From: a virus
IMG/VR virus record: IMGVR_UViG_3300017782_000125
Coordinates: 1-30,104 of that record
DNA: 30,104 bases
Reading direction: 5' to 3' (one strand)
In this document: positions 1 through 6,575 of the stretch, piece by piece
How positions within the stretch are numbered: the first letter of the stretch is position 1
Layout: each line of letters begins with the position of its first letter
Translations under genes and position numbers: made by a program
Notes under the pieces: generated by a model
What the model was told of the DNA's origin: nothing
The model's input: the letters and a program-made list of their open reading frames with translations, nothing else
Databases searched by the model: none

Positions 1-2
1 AA

Positions 3-395
3 ATTAGCGACCAAATCTCCACTCTTTTTTCAGCGCAAAAAAAGCTGAATGAGGAGCGGAACAAGCAGGCAGGGGTGGGGGACATCCATCTAAAGTCCAG
101 CATCGATGCCGTTCTTGAGTCCAAGCGTCTCCAGGAGCAGATGCAAGAAGTCGCGACCATGATAAACATGAGGTGGCCTAAAGCAGCAAATCAAAAATCC
201 ACCTGGCAGGAAATTCTTGACCATCACAATCAGGCATTGCGTGACCAAAAAGAGGCGATCAGGAAAGCGCAAATTGAAGCGCGTCGAAAACAACACGAAA
301 TGGAAACGGCGATCAAGACGGCGTTATCAATCGCCTTTGCGATTGCAATCGGAGTCGGGCTGATCGTTTTCTTAGTATCTTTTGCAGTGAGATGA
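3..395 (+). CDS. Coiled-coil protein with C-terminal membrane anchor (5' truncated)
   Basis: The reading frame is open from base 3 with no stop, so the gene starts before the window; a GTG at 75 is only an internal candidate start. The visible part, about 130 residues, is polar and rich in Glu, Lys and Gln, as expected of a long coiled coil. It ends in one hydrophobic segment (ALSIAFAIAIGVGLIVFLVSF) followed by a single Arg. A C-terminal anchor on a soluble coiled coil suggests a membrane-associated phage protein. It lies directly upstream of the lysis genes and, if the genome is circular, downstream of the tail-fibre gene that runs off the right edge. No family was recognised. Confidence 0.6.
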   Translation: MSDQISTLFSAQKKLNEERNKQAGVGDIHLKSSIDAVLESKRLQEQMQEVATMINMRWPKAANQKSTWQEILDHHNQALRDQKEAIRKAQIEARRKQHEMETAIKTALSIAFAIAIGVGLIVFLVSFAVR

Positions 396-398
396 TAG

Positions 399-614
399 AT
401 GAGCGTTGAAAGAGAACTTGGTGAGATGTCGAGCCGCTTGCGCACATTAGAGCGTGAGATGTCTGAAACTAGAGAAACGCTAAAAGAACTGCATGACCTA
501 GCATTGCAGGCGAAAGGTGGCTGGAAAACCCTGATGTTGGTGGCTGGCTTTGCTGGGATGATCGGTGCGCTGGGCGCGAAGATCGCAATGATCATCGGGT
601 TTCTTCCAAAATAA
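399..614 (+). CDS. Small coiled-coil/one-TM protein, XhlA-like holin accessory
   Basis: This 71-residue protein has an N-terminal heptad-like helix of about 40 residues (MSSRLRTLEREMSETRETL) and one C-terminal transmembrane segment (TLMLVAGFAGMIGALGAKIAMIIG). The layout matches XhlA-type phage haemolysin/holin accessory proteins. It starts three bases after the previous stop and sits just upstream of the endolysin, which supports a role in host lysis at the inner membrane. The family call rests on topology and context, not on a specific motif. Confidence 0.6.
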   Translation: MSVERELGEMSSRLRTLEREMSETRETLKELHDLALQAKGGWKTLMLVAGFAGMIGALGAKIAMIIGFLPK

Positions 615-615
615 A

Positions 616-1053
616 ATGAGCGCAATTACAACAGGACGGATCGGTGAATATATCGCCGCTGCCGTTTGTGAACTTCATGGCTGGAAAACAGCCATATCTC
701 CTGCCGCTGGCTTTGATATGGTCGTCACCAAAGGCGATAAGGTTTATCGTTGCCAGGTCAAGGCCTCAACATTTCACAAGCCAGATGGCAATAGGTACAA
801 AGATGGCAAGCTGCAATGGCACTTTGGCATCGGCTCAGATAAGCGGCACCCAACCATTTCAGATTATGACTTCGCTGCTTGCGTCAGCATCCCCCAAAGG
901 CGTTGTCATTTTGTCCCAATCGAAAACATCAACCAGCTAACGATGTCGCGCTCTGCGGCGATCTTCCACGATCTTAACATCGAAAGCACCTCATTCAATG
1001 AAACAATGGAGACTCTAAATGAGCGCACTGCTCGACCTGATCAAAGAGCATGA
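616..1053 (+). CDS. PD-(D/E)XK-type nuclease-like protein
   Basis: This 145-residue protein begins with TGRIGEYIAAAVCELHGW, then has GFDMVV and CQVKAS. E11, D34 and the Q47-x-K49 pair fit the acidic-helix, D and (D/E/Q)xK pattern of PD-(D/E)XK endonucleases of the resolvase or homing type. A metal-dependent DNase or resolvase activity is inferred. Its 3' end overlaps the endolysin start by 35 bases, so the two are co-translated, yet a nuclease is an unusual member of a lysis cassette. It may be a homing-type insertion or may help with host DNA breakdown. The fold is well supported; the substrate is unknown. Confidence 0.6.
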   Translation: MSAITTGRIGEYIAAAVCELHGWKTAISPAAGFDMVVTKGDKVYRCQVKASTFHKPDGNRYKDGKLQWHFGIGSDKRHPTISDYDFAACVSIPQRRCHFVPIENINQLTMSRSAAIFHDLNIESTSFNETMETLNERTARPDQRA

Positions 1054-1438
1054 GGGCGTTGTCAAACACGCTTATCAGGACTCAAGAGGTTATTGGACTA
1101 TTGGTGTCGGACGGCTCATCGATGAGAAGCTGAAGGGCGGTTTGTCTGATGATGAGATCAACTATCTTTTGGCAAACGACATCCAGCGTTGTGAAGATGA
1201 GGCGATGCAATATCCCTTTTATCCTAAGCTCGATGAGCCAAGAAAAGCTGTCATTCTTTCAATGCTGTTCAACTTGGGTAAGCCAAATTTTGATAAATTT
1301 CAAAATTTTCAAGCGTCGATGCTGGTCGGCGACTTCAACTTAGCAGCAAACGAGATGCTTAACTCGCGCTGGGCAACGCAGGTTGGTCACCGCGCCAACC
1401 ATCTCGCACAGATGATGCGCACAGGAGAGTGGAAGTGA
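1019..1438 (+). CDS. Endolysin, T4-type lysozyme (GH24 muramidase)
   Basis: This 139-residue protein hydrolyses the MurNAc-GlcNAc bond of peptidoglycan. The N-terminus carries the T4-lysozyme triad with exact spacing: E12 (KEHEG), D21 (YQDSRG) and T27 (YWTIGVG). The remaining helical lobe, including AVILSMLFNLG and the C-terminal RANHLAQMM, is complete. There is no signal peptide or signal-anchor segment, so release probably depends on the neighbouring holin-type proteins. The start lies inside the upstream nuclease gene, and the stop overlaps the next gene. Confidence 0.93.
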   Translation: MSALLDLIKEHEGVVKHAYQDSRGYWTIGVGRLIDEKLKGGLSDDEINYLLANDIQRCEDEAMQYPFYPKLDEPRKAVILSMLFNLGKPNFDKFQNFQASMLVGDFNLAANEMLNSRWATQVGHRANHLAQMMRTGEWK

Positions 1439-1644
1439 GTGTTGAGAGCATCGCACAAAAAATGCTCGATTTGAAAATCCTGCCTCGTTTTATGATGGTT
1501 GTGATGACATTGGTTTACATCCGTGTCATTGAGTGGGGCATCTCTCTGGAAGATTTATCAACTCAGCAAAGCGCGATGATTTCTGTTGTAAGTGGAAGCA
1601 TGACAGGGTCATTAGCCGTTTGGCTTCAAAGCGAGAAAGGCTGA
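1435..1644 (+). CDS. Two-TM holin-like protein
   Basis: I chose the GTG at 1435: it overlaps the endolysin stop as GTGA and has AGGAG about seven bases upstream. A GTG at 1429 would add two residues. The 69-residue product has two hydrophobic segments, around LPRFMMVVMTLVYIRVIEW and MISVVSGSMTGSLAVWL, joined by a short polar loop. This pattern is familiar from marine phage proteins beside endolysins. Size, topology and position all suggest a holin that permeabilises the inner membrane. No experimental family was identified. Confidence 0.65.
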   Translation: MSVESIAQKMLDLKILPRFMMVVMTLVYIRVIEWGISLEDLSTQQSAMISVVSGSMTGSLAVWLQSEKG

Positions 1645-1856
1645 TGTATCAAGCAATAATTGTGGCCTGTTTGGTCAGCACCGCCCCAGCCTGTCCAAAC
1701 CCTGTGACACTTGAGACGCAGCGTTGGCATGAAACTGAGCGTGAGTGCAAAGCGGACGCTCTGGCGATGGCTGAGAGTGTTCACCGATATATGGAAGGCT
1801 ACAAGGGCAAAAGCTGGCGCTGCCGCTATATGCCTGAAGGAGTTTTGACAAGATGA
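1644..1856 (+). CDS. Small exported Cys-containing lysis-module protein
   Basis: The ATG at 1644 overlaps the preceding stop (TGATG), which makes it preferable to a longer frame opening at 1533. The 70-residue product has a short hydrophobic N-terminus (YQAIIVACLVSTAPACP) that looks like a signal peptide. Mature-region cysteines at about 17, 35 and 60 could form disulfides in the periplasm. It sits where many phages keep a spanin, but I see no convincing lipobox plus Pro-rich Rz1 pattern. It overlaps the next gene by four bases (ATGA). Unknown function, probably in lysis. Confidence 0.55.
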   Translation: MYQAIIVACLVSTAPACPNPVTLETQRWHETERECKADALAMAESVHRYMEGYKGKSWRCRYMPEGVLTR

Positions 1857-2221
1857 TTGCAATTTTGGGCAAAATATTGGGTTCAGGTGATGTCATCAAA
1901 AAAGGCATGGACTTGATCGATGATATGCACACCTCTGATGAAGAGGCTATCGCTGCAAAAAGCAAAGCGAAGGTCGATCTTTTGAATAGCTATGCGCCCT
2001 TTAAAGTCGCCCAGAGATATTTGGCGTTGATGTTTGGTGGCACATATTTGTCAGTGTTTGTGATCGTCATGGGCATGACCCTGATTGGCGAGGGCGACAT
2101 CGATAGCGTCAAGGCCGTTATGGGCGACTTCTATATTGGCGAGATCATGTTTGCCATCGTGGCCTTTTATTTCGGTGGTGGCGCGTTTGAAGGCGTGATG
2201 GAAAAACGCGCTAAAAAATAG
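1853..2221 (+). CDS. Holin-like protein resembling the three-TM GTA holin family
   Basis: This 122-residue protein starts with an amphipathic stretch (IAILGKILGSGDVIKKG), then a charged helix. Two clear hydrophobic segments follow, around LALMFGGTYLSVFVIVMGM and IMFAIVAFYFGGGAF, and the tail is basic (EKRAKK). This resembles the three-TM holin family found with alphaproteobacterial gene transfer agents and phages. It is the last gene before attP and ends with TAG. With the two other membrane proteins upstream, it may act as holin or antiholin; which one does so cannot be told from sequence. Confidence 0.6.
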   Translation: MIAILGKILGSGDVIKKGMDLIDDMHTSDEEAIAAKSKAKVDLLNSYAPFKVAQRYLALMFGGTYLSVFVIVMGMTLIGEGDIDSVKAVMGDFYIGEIMFAIVAFYFGGGAFEGVMEKRAKK

Positions 2222-2226
2222 ACTCG

Positions 2227-2277
2227 TGGCAACACAATCCCCCCTATTAGATGTTGTGGCAACACAATGGCAACACA
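2227..2277. repeat. Left arm repeats: three copies of TGGCAACACA
   Basis: TGGCAACACA occurs at 2227-2236, 2257-2266 and 2268-2277; the last two are 11 bases apart. Two more copies lie on the other side of the tRNA-like core (2440-2460). Paired short direct repeats flanking a core are what integrase arm-binding sites look like, so that is the inferred role. Confidence 0.7.
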
Positions 2278-2311
2278 GCGATTCGCTTTAGGTTTTCCGC
2301 CAGTTTCGCTA

Positions 2312-2359
<48 letters not shown>

Positions 2360-2386
2360 AAACCCCCTTATATCAATGATTTACAA

Positions 2387-2420
2387 CCCCTCAAGATTTT
2401 TATCTTGCAGGGGCTTTCTG
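2387..2420 (+). terminator. Hairpin terminator between attP core and integrase
   Basis: CCCCT plus CAAGAT (2387-2397) pairs with ATCTTG plus AGGGG (2402-2413), with one bulged C at 2408 and a TTTT loop. The downstream T tract is short and broken (CTTTCTGTGTTT). It probably ends rightward lysis transcription before the integrase promoter and may partly serve both directions. Confidence 0.6.
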
Positions 2421-2439
2421 TGTTTGGCTCTATGCTTAG

Positions 2440-2460
2440 TGGCAACACAGTGGCAACACA
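2440..2460. repeat. Right arm repeats: two copies of TGGCAACACA
   Basis: TGGCAACACA at 2440-2449 and 2451-2460, with the same 11-base spacing as the left pair. Together with 2227-2277 they frame the tRNA-derived core and are the best candidates for integrase arm sites. Confidence 0.7.
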
Positions 2461-2482
2461 CCGTCAGGTTTTTTGTCTTTTT

Positions 2483-2523
2483 TGCTCATAATTGCTTTAC
2501 TATTGCGCATAAATGCTTATATT
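2483..2523 (+). promoter_or_regulatory. Integrase-cassette promoter with two operator copies
   Basis: Two direct 15-base elements lie 21 bases apart, about two helical turns: TGCTCATAATTGCTT (2483-2497) and TGCGCATAAATGCTT (2504-2518). A possible promoter has -35 TTTACT (2496-2501), 16 bases, then -10 TATATT (2518-2523), so the second element fills the spacer. The same element recurs at 6552-6575, 7331-7442 and 10663-10720. A repressor bound here would silence the small gene and the integrase. Confidence 0.6.
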
Positions 2524-2555
2524 GAAGTTATTAGGTAATCAAAAGGGAGACTAAA

Positions 2556-2795
2556 ATGACCAATTATAACGTAAAGCACAGCGGACAGGGGTTACTTACT
2601 GTTTATCAAGACGACAAAGAAACCTCTTGGAAAATACAAAACAAAAATGGGCGGTGGATGTTGTACTGTGTTCTTGATGGCAAAACTCACGAACACCCCA
2701 GAGATTTCGCTGATATAATTCACGACCCAGAAAAGTTATCGCTTCATTTGGGCGGGGTATTTGACTGCCGTACTCGCAACTTGGCTTCGATATGA
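2556..2795 (+). CDS. Small protein upstream of integrase, unknown (excisionase candidate by position)
   Basis: This 79-residue polar protein starts at ATG 2556 after an AAAAGGGAGA ribosome-binding site. It overlaps the integrase start by four bases (ATGA), so the two are translationally coupled. I recognise no domain; the middle (SWKIQNKNGRWMLYCVLDG) looks like a small beta-sheet and the C-terminus is HLGGVFDCRTRNLASI. A small gene coupled to an integrase and under an operator-bearing promoter could be a recombination directionality factor, but this is inference from position only. Confidence 0.65.
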   Translation: MTNYNVKHSGQGLLTVYQDDKETSWKIQNKNGRWMLYCVLDGKTHEHPRDFADIIHDPEKLSLHLGGVFDCRTRNLASI

Positions 2796-3913
2796 TGGAT
2801 ATTTATGTAGGCGATCCGTATCAGACGGAACTATCAAATAGGGACGGCTCCAAGCGCACGACTTGGGCTGTCTCTTACAAAGACCTTACAGGCAAACGCA
2901 GACGCATCTTTGCGCAATCGGAGTCTGACATCCGGCGCAAGCTCAAACAGCTTGAGGTCGATTTGCAGACAGGCAAGCATAATGCGCACCGCATCGGGTT
3001 CGACAAGGTTGCGATTGAGGCTCTTGATGCACGAGCAAAATTGGTCGGCAAAAAGAACGGCATCAGAGCGCAGACCTATGATAATGATGAGCGTCATTTG
3101 CGTCTGTATCTGACTCCGCATTACGGCAATCAGCAGATGAAGCTGATCACAACAGGCGATATCAACCTGTTTATTGACCGAATGGCCTCTGATGAGGTAG
3201 CTCCCAAAACACAGCGCCATATCATCAACACGCTAAATATGGTCTGCAAATATGCTGTGGCAAAAGGCTATCTACTGACCAACCCTTGTCAGAAAGAGGA
3301 CAGGCAACAGATACGTGGCTCAATGGGTGAGCGGAGCGGTTATCATGCAAACGAGGTGCAAACAATATTGGCGCAAAATATGACCCTGCAAGTTCGCGCC
3401 ATGATAATGACCGCCGCATTTACTGGCCTCGCCGCAAATGAGCTTCAGGGGCTTCAATGGAAGGACGTTGACCTCTACGCTGGCACAGTTTCGGTGGAGC
3501 GCACAGGCTTCAGGTATATGGTTCAGGACGAGACCAAGACAGAGTATCGCCGCCGCACCCTGCCAATGCCGTCAGGATTGATTAAGACGCTCCGTGAGTG
3601 GCAGTTGCAATGTCATAGCCAAGTCTGGGTTTTCCCCGCTGTGAGCGGACGTATGGGCGAGCAAAACGCATGGCGCAAGCTCATTGCGACCGTGTGCCGC
3701 CATGCAGGTGTCGATGATAAAGGGCTTGGGGGTTTCAGGAAGTTTTACCACACCCAAATGGAGATGGCGGGTGTGCCAGAGTCTATCCGCAAATATCGGA
3801 TGGGTCACTCCAAGCGGTCAACTACAGCGAAGATACATTACACAGACGCAGATATATCAGCCGCACAAAACGTGGCAGATATTGAAACCATCGCGGCTGG
3901 CGTCTCTCCATAA
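2792..3913 (+). CDS. int: Tyrosine-recombinase integrase with two degenerate catalytic positions
   Basis: This 373-residue protein has an N-terminal arm-binding region, a core-binding SAM-like domain (about 85-175) and a C-terminal catalytic domain. Recognisable active-site residues are K249 (DETKTEYRRRTLPMP), R316 (GGFRKFYHT), H339 (RMGHS) and the nucleophile Y350 (KIHYTD). The first catalytic Arg, normally TGLR.SEL, is Ala here (TGLAANEL, A214), and the His of HxLR is Gly (G313). It should act on the attP core and arm repeats just upstream. The family call is secure; whether it is fully active is open. ATG 2795 is an alternative start one codon in. Confidence 0.9.
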   Translation: MMDIYVGDPYQTELSNRDGSKRTTWAVSYKDLTGKRRRIFAQSESDIRRKLKQLEVDLQTGKHNAHRIGFDKVAIEALDARAKLVGKKNGIRAQTYDNDERHLRLYLTPHYGNQQMKLITTGDINLFIDRMASDEVAPKTQRHIINTLNMVCKYAVAKGYLLTNPCQKEDRQQIRGSMGERSGYHANEVQTILAQNMTLQVRAMIMTAAFTGLAANELQGLQWKDVDLYAGTVSVERTGFRYMVQDETKTEYRRRTLPMPSGLIKTLREWQLQCHSQVWVFPAVSGRMGEQNAWRKLIATVCRHAGVDDKGLGGFRKFYHTQMEMAGVPESIRKYRMGHSKRSTTAKIHYTDADISAAQNVADIETIAAGVSP

Positions 3914-3935
3914 TGACCGAATATTGGGCGTGATG

Positions 3936-3959
3936 TGGAGCCATATGTCTGCCGCTCCA
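3936..3959. terminator. Possible hairpin between convergent genes
   Basis: TGGAGC (3936-3941) pairs with GCTCCA (3954-3959) around a 12-base loop, in the 102-base gap where the integrase and the leftward operon converge. The following T-rich stretch is weak (CCCTTTTCTTCATATTG). It may end one or both transcripts. Confidence 0.3.
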
Positions 3960-4015
3960 TACCCAGCCCTTTTCTTCATATTGCTTGATTTGACTGTGCA
4001 AAACGTAGCGCAGAA

Positions 4016-4246
4016 TTATTTTACGCGCCAAACCCGCCAGCCTTTATAAGGTATCTTTTCGATTGTATAAGAGCCTGTGCCATATCGGTGGCGCAACGCA
4101 TAGCGAAGTTGATCGACCTCTTTTGCTGTCGGTAAAACAACGCTGTCGCTTGGCTTCATATTAATAGCTGTCAGACCAAACTTTGATTTTGCCCGACCAC
4201 GCATGGGCAGCGGGATGCCTTTTTCTATTGTTAAAAGTCCGTCCAT
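4016..4246 (-). CDS. Small phage protein, last gene of leftward operon
   Basis: I chose the ATG at 4246, which has an AAAAGGGAGAAG ribosome-binding site six bases upstream; a longer frame from 4285 lacks one. The 76-residue product is basic and has a conserved-looking C-terminal half (LPTAKEVDQLRYALRHRYG, then SYTIEKIPYKGWRVWRVK) that suggests a small alpha/beta fold. It ends the leftward recombination operon and overlaps the upstream gene by 16 bases. Function unknown. Confidence 0.65.
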   Translation of the reverse strand: MDGLLTIEKGIPLPMRGRAKSKFGLTAINMKPSDSVVLPTAKEVDQLRYALRHRYGTGSYTIEKIPYKGWRVWRVK

Positions 4247-4437
4247 GTTGCTTCTCCCTTTTGTAACCTCTCCATCCGCCGCCACACATCTTCAAAGCAA
4301 GAGCGGCTGCACAGCAATTTCTTTGCGCCATTTACAAGCCAGCCAGAACCGTTTAAATCAATCGGTTTCTCGCAAGCGGTGCAATGTTCGATACGTGCCG
4401 TGACTCGTGTTAGTTTGCTCTTTTTTCTGCGTGCCAA
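4231..4437 (-). CDS. Small Zn-finger protein
   Basis: This 68-residue protein starts at a TTG (4437) with GAGGG five bases upstream. Two Cys pairs, CTAC (19-22) and CSRSC (43-47), form a probable four-Cys zinc site, followed by an amphipathic helix (FEDVWRRMERLQKG). The N-terminus is very basic (ARRKKSKLTR), so nucleic-acid binding is plausible. It overlaps the upstream Zn-finger gene by about 80 bases in another frame, an unusually long overlap between two genes that both look real. Confidence 0.55.
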   Translation of the reverse strand: MARRKKSKLTRVTARIEHCTACEKPIDLNGSGWLVNGAKKLLCSRSCFEDVWRRMERLQKGEATWTDF

Positions 4438-4570
4438 ACTTTCCCTCGCTGAGTGGCATATGACAGGAGCCGCAGCGCATCACATCTGGCTCGTCATCCC
4501 AGCGCCGCGCTCTGGTCAAACGCCCACAAAAATCACAAGTTATGTGCCTCTGATATATCTGCCGAAACAT
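4358..4570 (-). CDS. Small Zn-ribbon protein
   Basis: The product, about 70 residues, carries CDFC and CGSC pairs separated by about 20 residues, a typical zinc-ribbon spacing, followed by a polar tail (GKFGTQKKEQTNTSHG). ATGs at 4570 and 4573 and a TTG at 4576 are all in frame; AAGAGG (4578-4583 on the top strand) favours 4570. It starts inside the preceding gene and ends inside the next one, so the operon is tightly packed. A DNA- or RNA-binding early role is inferred. Confidence 0.55.
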   Translation of the reverse strand: MFRQIYQRHITCDFCGRLTRARRWDDEPDVMRCGSCHMPLSEGKFGTQKKEQTNTSHGTYRTLHRLRETD

Positions 4571-4784
4571 CATCAAGCCTCTTCAACGCCTTACCGATTA
4601 GCTCCAACCCAAGTTGCGCTTGCTGTTTTGGTGTCATCTCTTTTTGTGCTTGATTGCTGCCAATAACCAACAACACGCCATCAGGATTCGGTATGCAGAG
4701 GATGGGGTGAACATCCTCTGGCTTTTTTATCCAATCATCGTTAAACGATGTGTCGATCATTTGCTCAGAAGGGGATCGCGTCAT
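4533..4784 (-). CDS. Small early protein, unknown
   Basis: This 83-residue protein has a strand-rich middle (PILCIPNPDGVLLVIGSN) and a C-terminal helix (TPKQQAQLGLELIGKALKRL). The ATG at 4784 overlaps the end of the SSB-like gene by 20 bases; an ATG at 4760, four bases after that stop, is an equally good start, and neither has a clear ribosome-binding site. It belongs to the leftward recombination operon. No family was recognised. Confidence 0.5.
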   Translation of the reverse strand: MTRSPSEQMIDTSFNDDWIKKPEDVHPILCIPNPDGVLLVIGSNQAQKEMTPKQQAQLGLELIGKALKRLDDVSADISEAHNL

Positions 4785-5022
4785 CTAGAGGAGCCTGCTT
4801 CTGTTGTTCTGGTGGCGGGGCTTGCTCTGCGCTTCGCTCTTTCCACTCACTGACTTTTAATCCCAGATATGGCTTCCCACCTTTGCTGGTGTTCTTCCAC
4901 GCTGAAACGCTGTATTTGACACCTTCGATGGTGACCTCACCGCGCATATCAGGGCGCATTTCGTTGTCACCTTTGTCATTTGGGAACAGCGCCCCTTTCA
5001 TTTCATTGTCCACTGATCTCAT
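4765..5022 (-). CDS. Small SSB-like protein with acidic DDAIPF tip
   Basis: From ATG 5022 the product has 85 residues; ATG 5001 would remove seven. It has a compact beta-rich domain (GALFPNDKGDNEMRPDMRGE, then KYSVSAWKNTSKGGKPYLGL), a Pro/Gln-rich linker (QAPPPEQQKQ) and the terminus PLDDAIPF. The acidic tip ending in IPF copies the bacterial SSB C-terminal peptide that recruits recombination and repair proteins. Its place directly after the ERF annealing protein and the exonuclease supports a role at single-stranded DNA. It is shorter than a normal OB-fold SSB, so binding is inferred. Confidence 0.6.
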   Translation of the reverse strand: MRSVDNEMKGALFPNDKGDNEMRPDMRGEVTIEGVKYSVSAWKNTSKGGKPYLGLKVSEWKERSAEQAPPPEQQKQAPLDDAIPF

Positions 5023-5602
5023 CCTTTCTCTTGCTAAACTTCTGGATCGTGTGTTGGTCAGTTGGTTTGACCCTATTGAACAGGGCAACCAGTTCGTCTC
5101 TGGTTTTTGCCTGTTGCAATTCTTCATCAAGCGTCAAAGGGGCAGCCCCTGACCCTACGGATTTGGTCGCAGAGTCAGGGGGCGAACCTGAAAGGAGGGA
5201 GGAAGTACCTTTCGGTTCATCATCGAAATAGCCGTTATCAGCGCCATCATTATCAGCATCCTCAACACCTTTTTCGGTGCCAAATAATGAGGCCAAGCCA
5301 TACCGCTTGGCATAGGTAATCGCGCCCCCAACCTTCTGATTGTTAGTGCGGTCATCGACTATGACTGGATATCGGCTCTCCCTTTTTTCACCTGACTCAT
5401 GCAGCATCACACTGCGCACGAAAATCATGTCTCCTTCAAAATCCACCTCTTGCGTAAATGCCAAGCCATATTGAGCGGCCTGTTTTACGTTAGATATCAC
5501 TGCGCCAATGGACGCATATTTTGATCTGTTACCCTGTTTATCAGCCTCAAAACCCGCAGTTTTTTTCTGAAACTGCACCAAAGCCTTTGCTAGTTCACTC
5601 AT
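5003..5602 (-). CDS. erf: ERF-family single-strand annealing protein
   Basis: This 199-residue protein has the ERF signature: SKYASIGAVI, KQAAQYGLAFTQ, a MLHESGE turn, and GGAITYAKRYGLASLFG followed by an acidic segment (EDADNDGADNG). ERF proteins anneal complementary strands in phage recombination, like lambda Beta. The C-terminal 70 residues are a low-complexity linker plus a short helical end. It overlaps the exonuclease stop by eight bases and precedes the SSB-like gene, giving the expected exonuclease-annealase-SSB set. Confidence 0.92.
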   Translation of the reverse strand: MSELAKALVQFQKKTAGFEADKQGNRSKYASIGAVISNVKQAAQYGLAFTQEVDFEGDMIFVRSVMLHESGEKRESRYPVIVDDRTNNQKVGGAITYAKRYGLASLFGTEKGVEDADNDGADNGYFDDEPKGTSSLLSGSPPDSATKSVGSGAAPLTLDEELQQAKTRDELVALFNRVKPTDQHTIQKFSKRKDEISGQ

Positions 5603-6557
5603 TTATAACCTCGATTTTTTTCGCATTATTTTTGGCAACCTTTACACGGATGCCATGACCAAAGGCTTCAGAGGCGTGAGGCGGCACAAGTTTCTTTATG
5701 CCTGCCTCTGCCTTTTTATATGTCTCCGCCGCACCAGCCGTTTGGATGAATGTGTTGGCAAGTTGTTCCCACCTGGCATCGTTGTTGCTCTGGGTCATAT
5801 CGACAGGCAAACGATCTTCTGGTGGCAGGATTATCTCTTGGCGCTCAACCTCATCGGGATAGACGCCCATCTCAATACACCCCATGAAATAGGTGGCTAG
5901 GCCAATCAGGTGCTTTGTATATTCTGGATCAAGTTTTACCTCGTGAAAGGTTGGCTCATTGCCGCCTTTGAGGATTGACAACAGCCCATATTCGACAGGC
6001 CGTCCCAGCGCTTCAGATAACAAAAAACCGTTCCAATGAAGCTGCGGGGTGTATTTGCGCACCAAGCGAGGGATCACATCTGACCACTCCTCGCCCTTCA
6101 TCGGCCTGCCCATCGTGAACTTTGCATCGAATACGGCGGCTGAGTCTTTATAATTGTGAACCGCGCCATCTAAGGTGCAACGCATAAAGTCGTGCTTCTT
6201 GCCGTTGATCACTCTTTGGCGGTCAATGATTTCGATGCCTTGCTTATATTGACACCATTCGGTGTTCACTTCTTCTGTGACATAGCCCATCAAGACAGGC
6301 CAAACGGTCGAAAGGTCGAGGTCTGTACCCGCAACCTTGCGCTCATATAAGTCGTTTATTTCTTTGGGATCACCTGCGGCAAGAGTGTTTATTTCAGACC
6401 CGCCAATGGTTCTGCGCCTTTCATCAAGGCTTTTCTGACTCAAAGAGAATGAGCGGAAAAATGCAGGTATCTCCTGCACTTCCCCCTCATCTCCCTTTTT
6501 ATGATCTCCAATGGTCATACCCCTTTTTACATTAGGGCATAACCATTGGTCAAGCAT
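5595..6557 (-). CDS. YqaJ/lambda-exonuclease-like recombination exonuclease
   Basis: This 320-residue protein has the YqaJ pattern: RRRTIGGSEI (about 48-56), an acidic pair in GYVTEEV (95-96), CTLDG (D130) and FDAKF (D144, K146). These form a PD-(D/E)XK active site that resects double-stranded ends, giving tails for the ERF protein downstream. The start is uncertain: ATG 6557 has no ribosome-binding site and overlaps an operator-like element; ATG 6518 has AAAAAGGGGT immediately before it. Family confidence is high despite this. Confidence 0.88.
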   Translation of the reverse strand: MLDQWLCPNVKRGMTIGDHKKGDEGEVQEIPAFFRSFSLSQKSLDERRRTIGGSEINTLAAGDPKEINDLYERKVAGTDLDLSTVWPVLMGYVTEEVNTEWCQYKQGIEIIDRQRVINGKKHDFMRCTLDGAVHNYKDSAAVFDAKFTMGRPMKGEEWSDVIPRLVRKYTPQLHWNGFLLSEALGRPVEYGLLSILKGGNEPTFHEVKLDPEYTKHLIGLATYFMGCIEMGVYPDEVERQEIILPPEDRLPVDMTQSNNDARWEQLANTFIQTAGAAETYKKAEAGIKKLVPPHASEAFGHGIRVKVAKNNAKKIEVINE

Positions 6558-6575
6558 TTATGCTCATATATGCTA
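6552..6575. promoter_or_regulatory. Operator-like element at exonuclease start
   Basis: AAGCATTTATGCTCATA (6552-6568) matches 10663-10679 and 10704-10720, and its reverse complement TGAGCATAAATGCTT differs by one base from the copy at 2504-2518. A second overlapping half reads TGCTCATATATGCTA (6561-6575). It lies in the 15-base gap between repressor stop and exonuclease start and extends over that start, so it could regulate the exonuclease separately from the repressor. Confidence 0.55.

Noticed and set aside
1533-1643. Longer start for the exported Cys protein
   Set aside because: It would overlap most of the holin-like gene and lose the N-terminal signal; ATG 1644 gives TGATG coupling.
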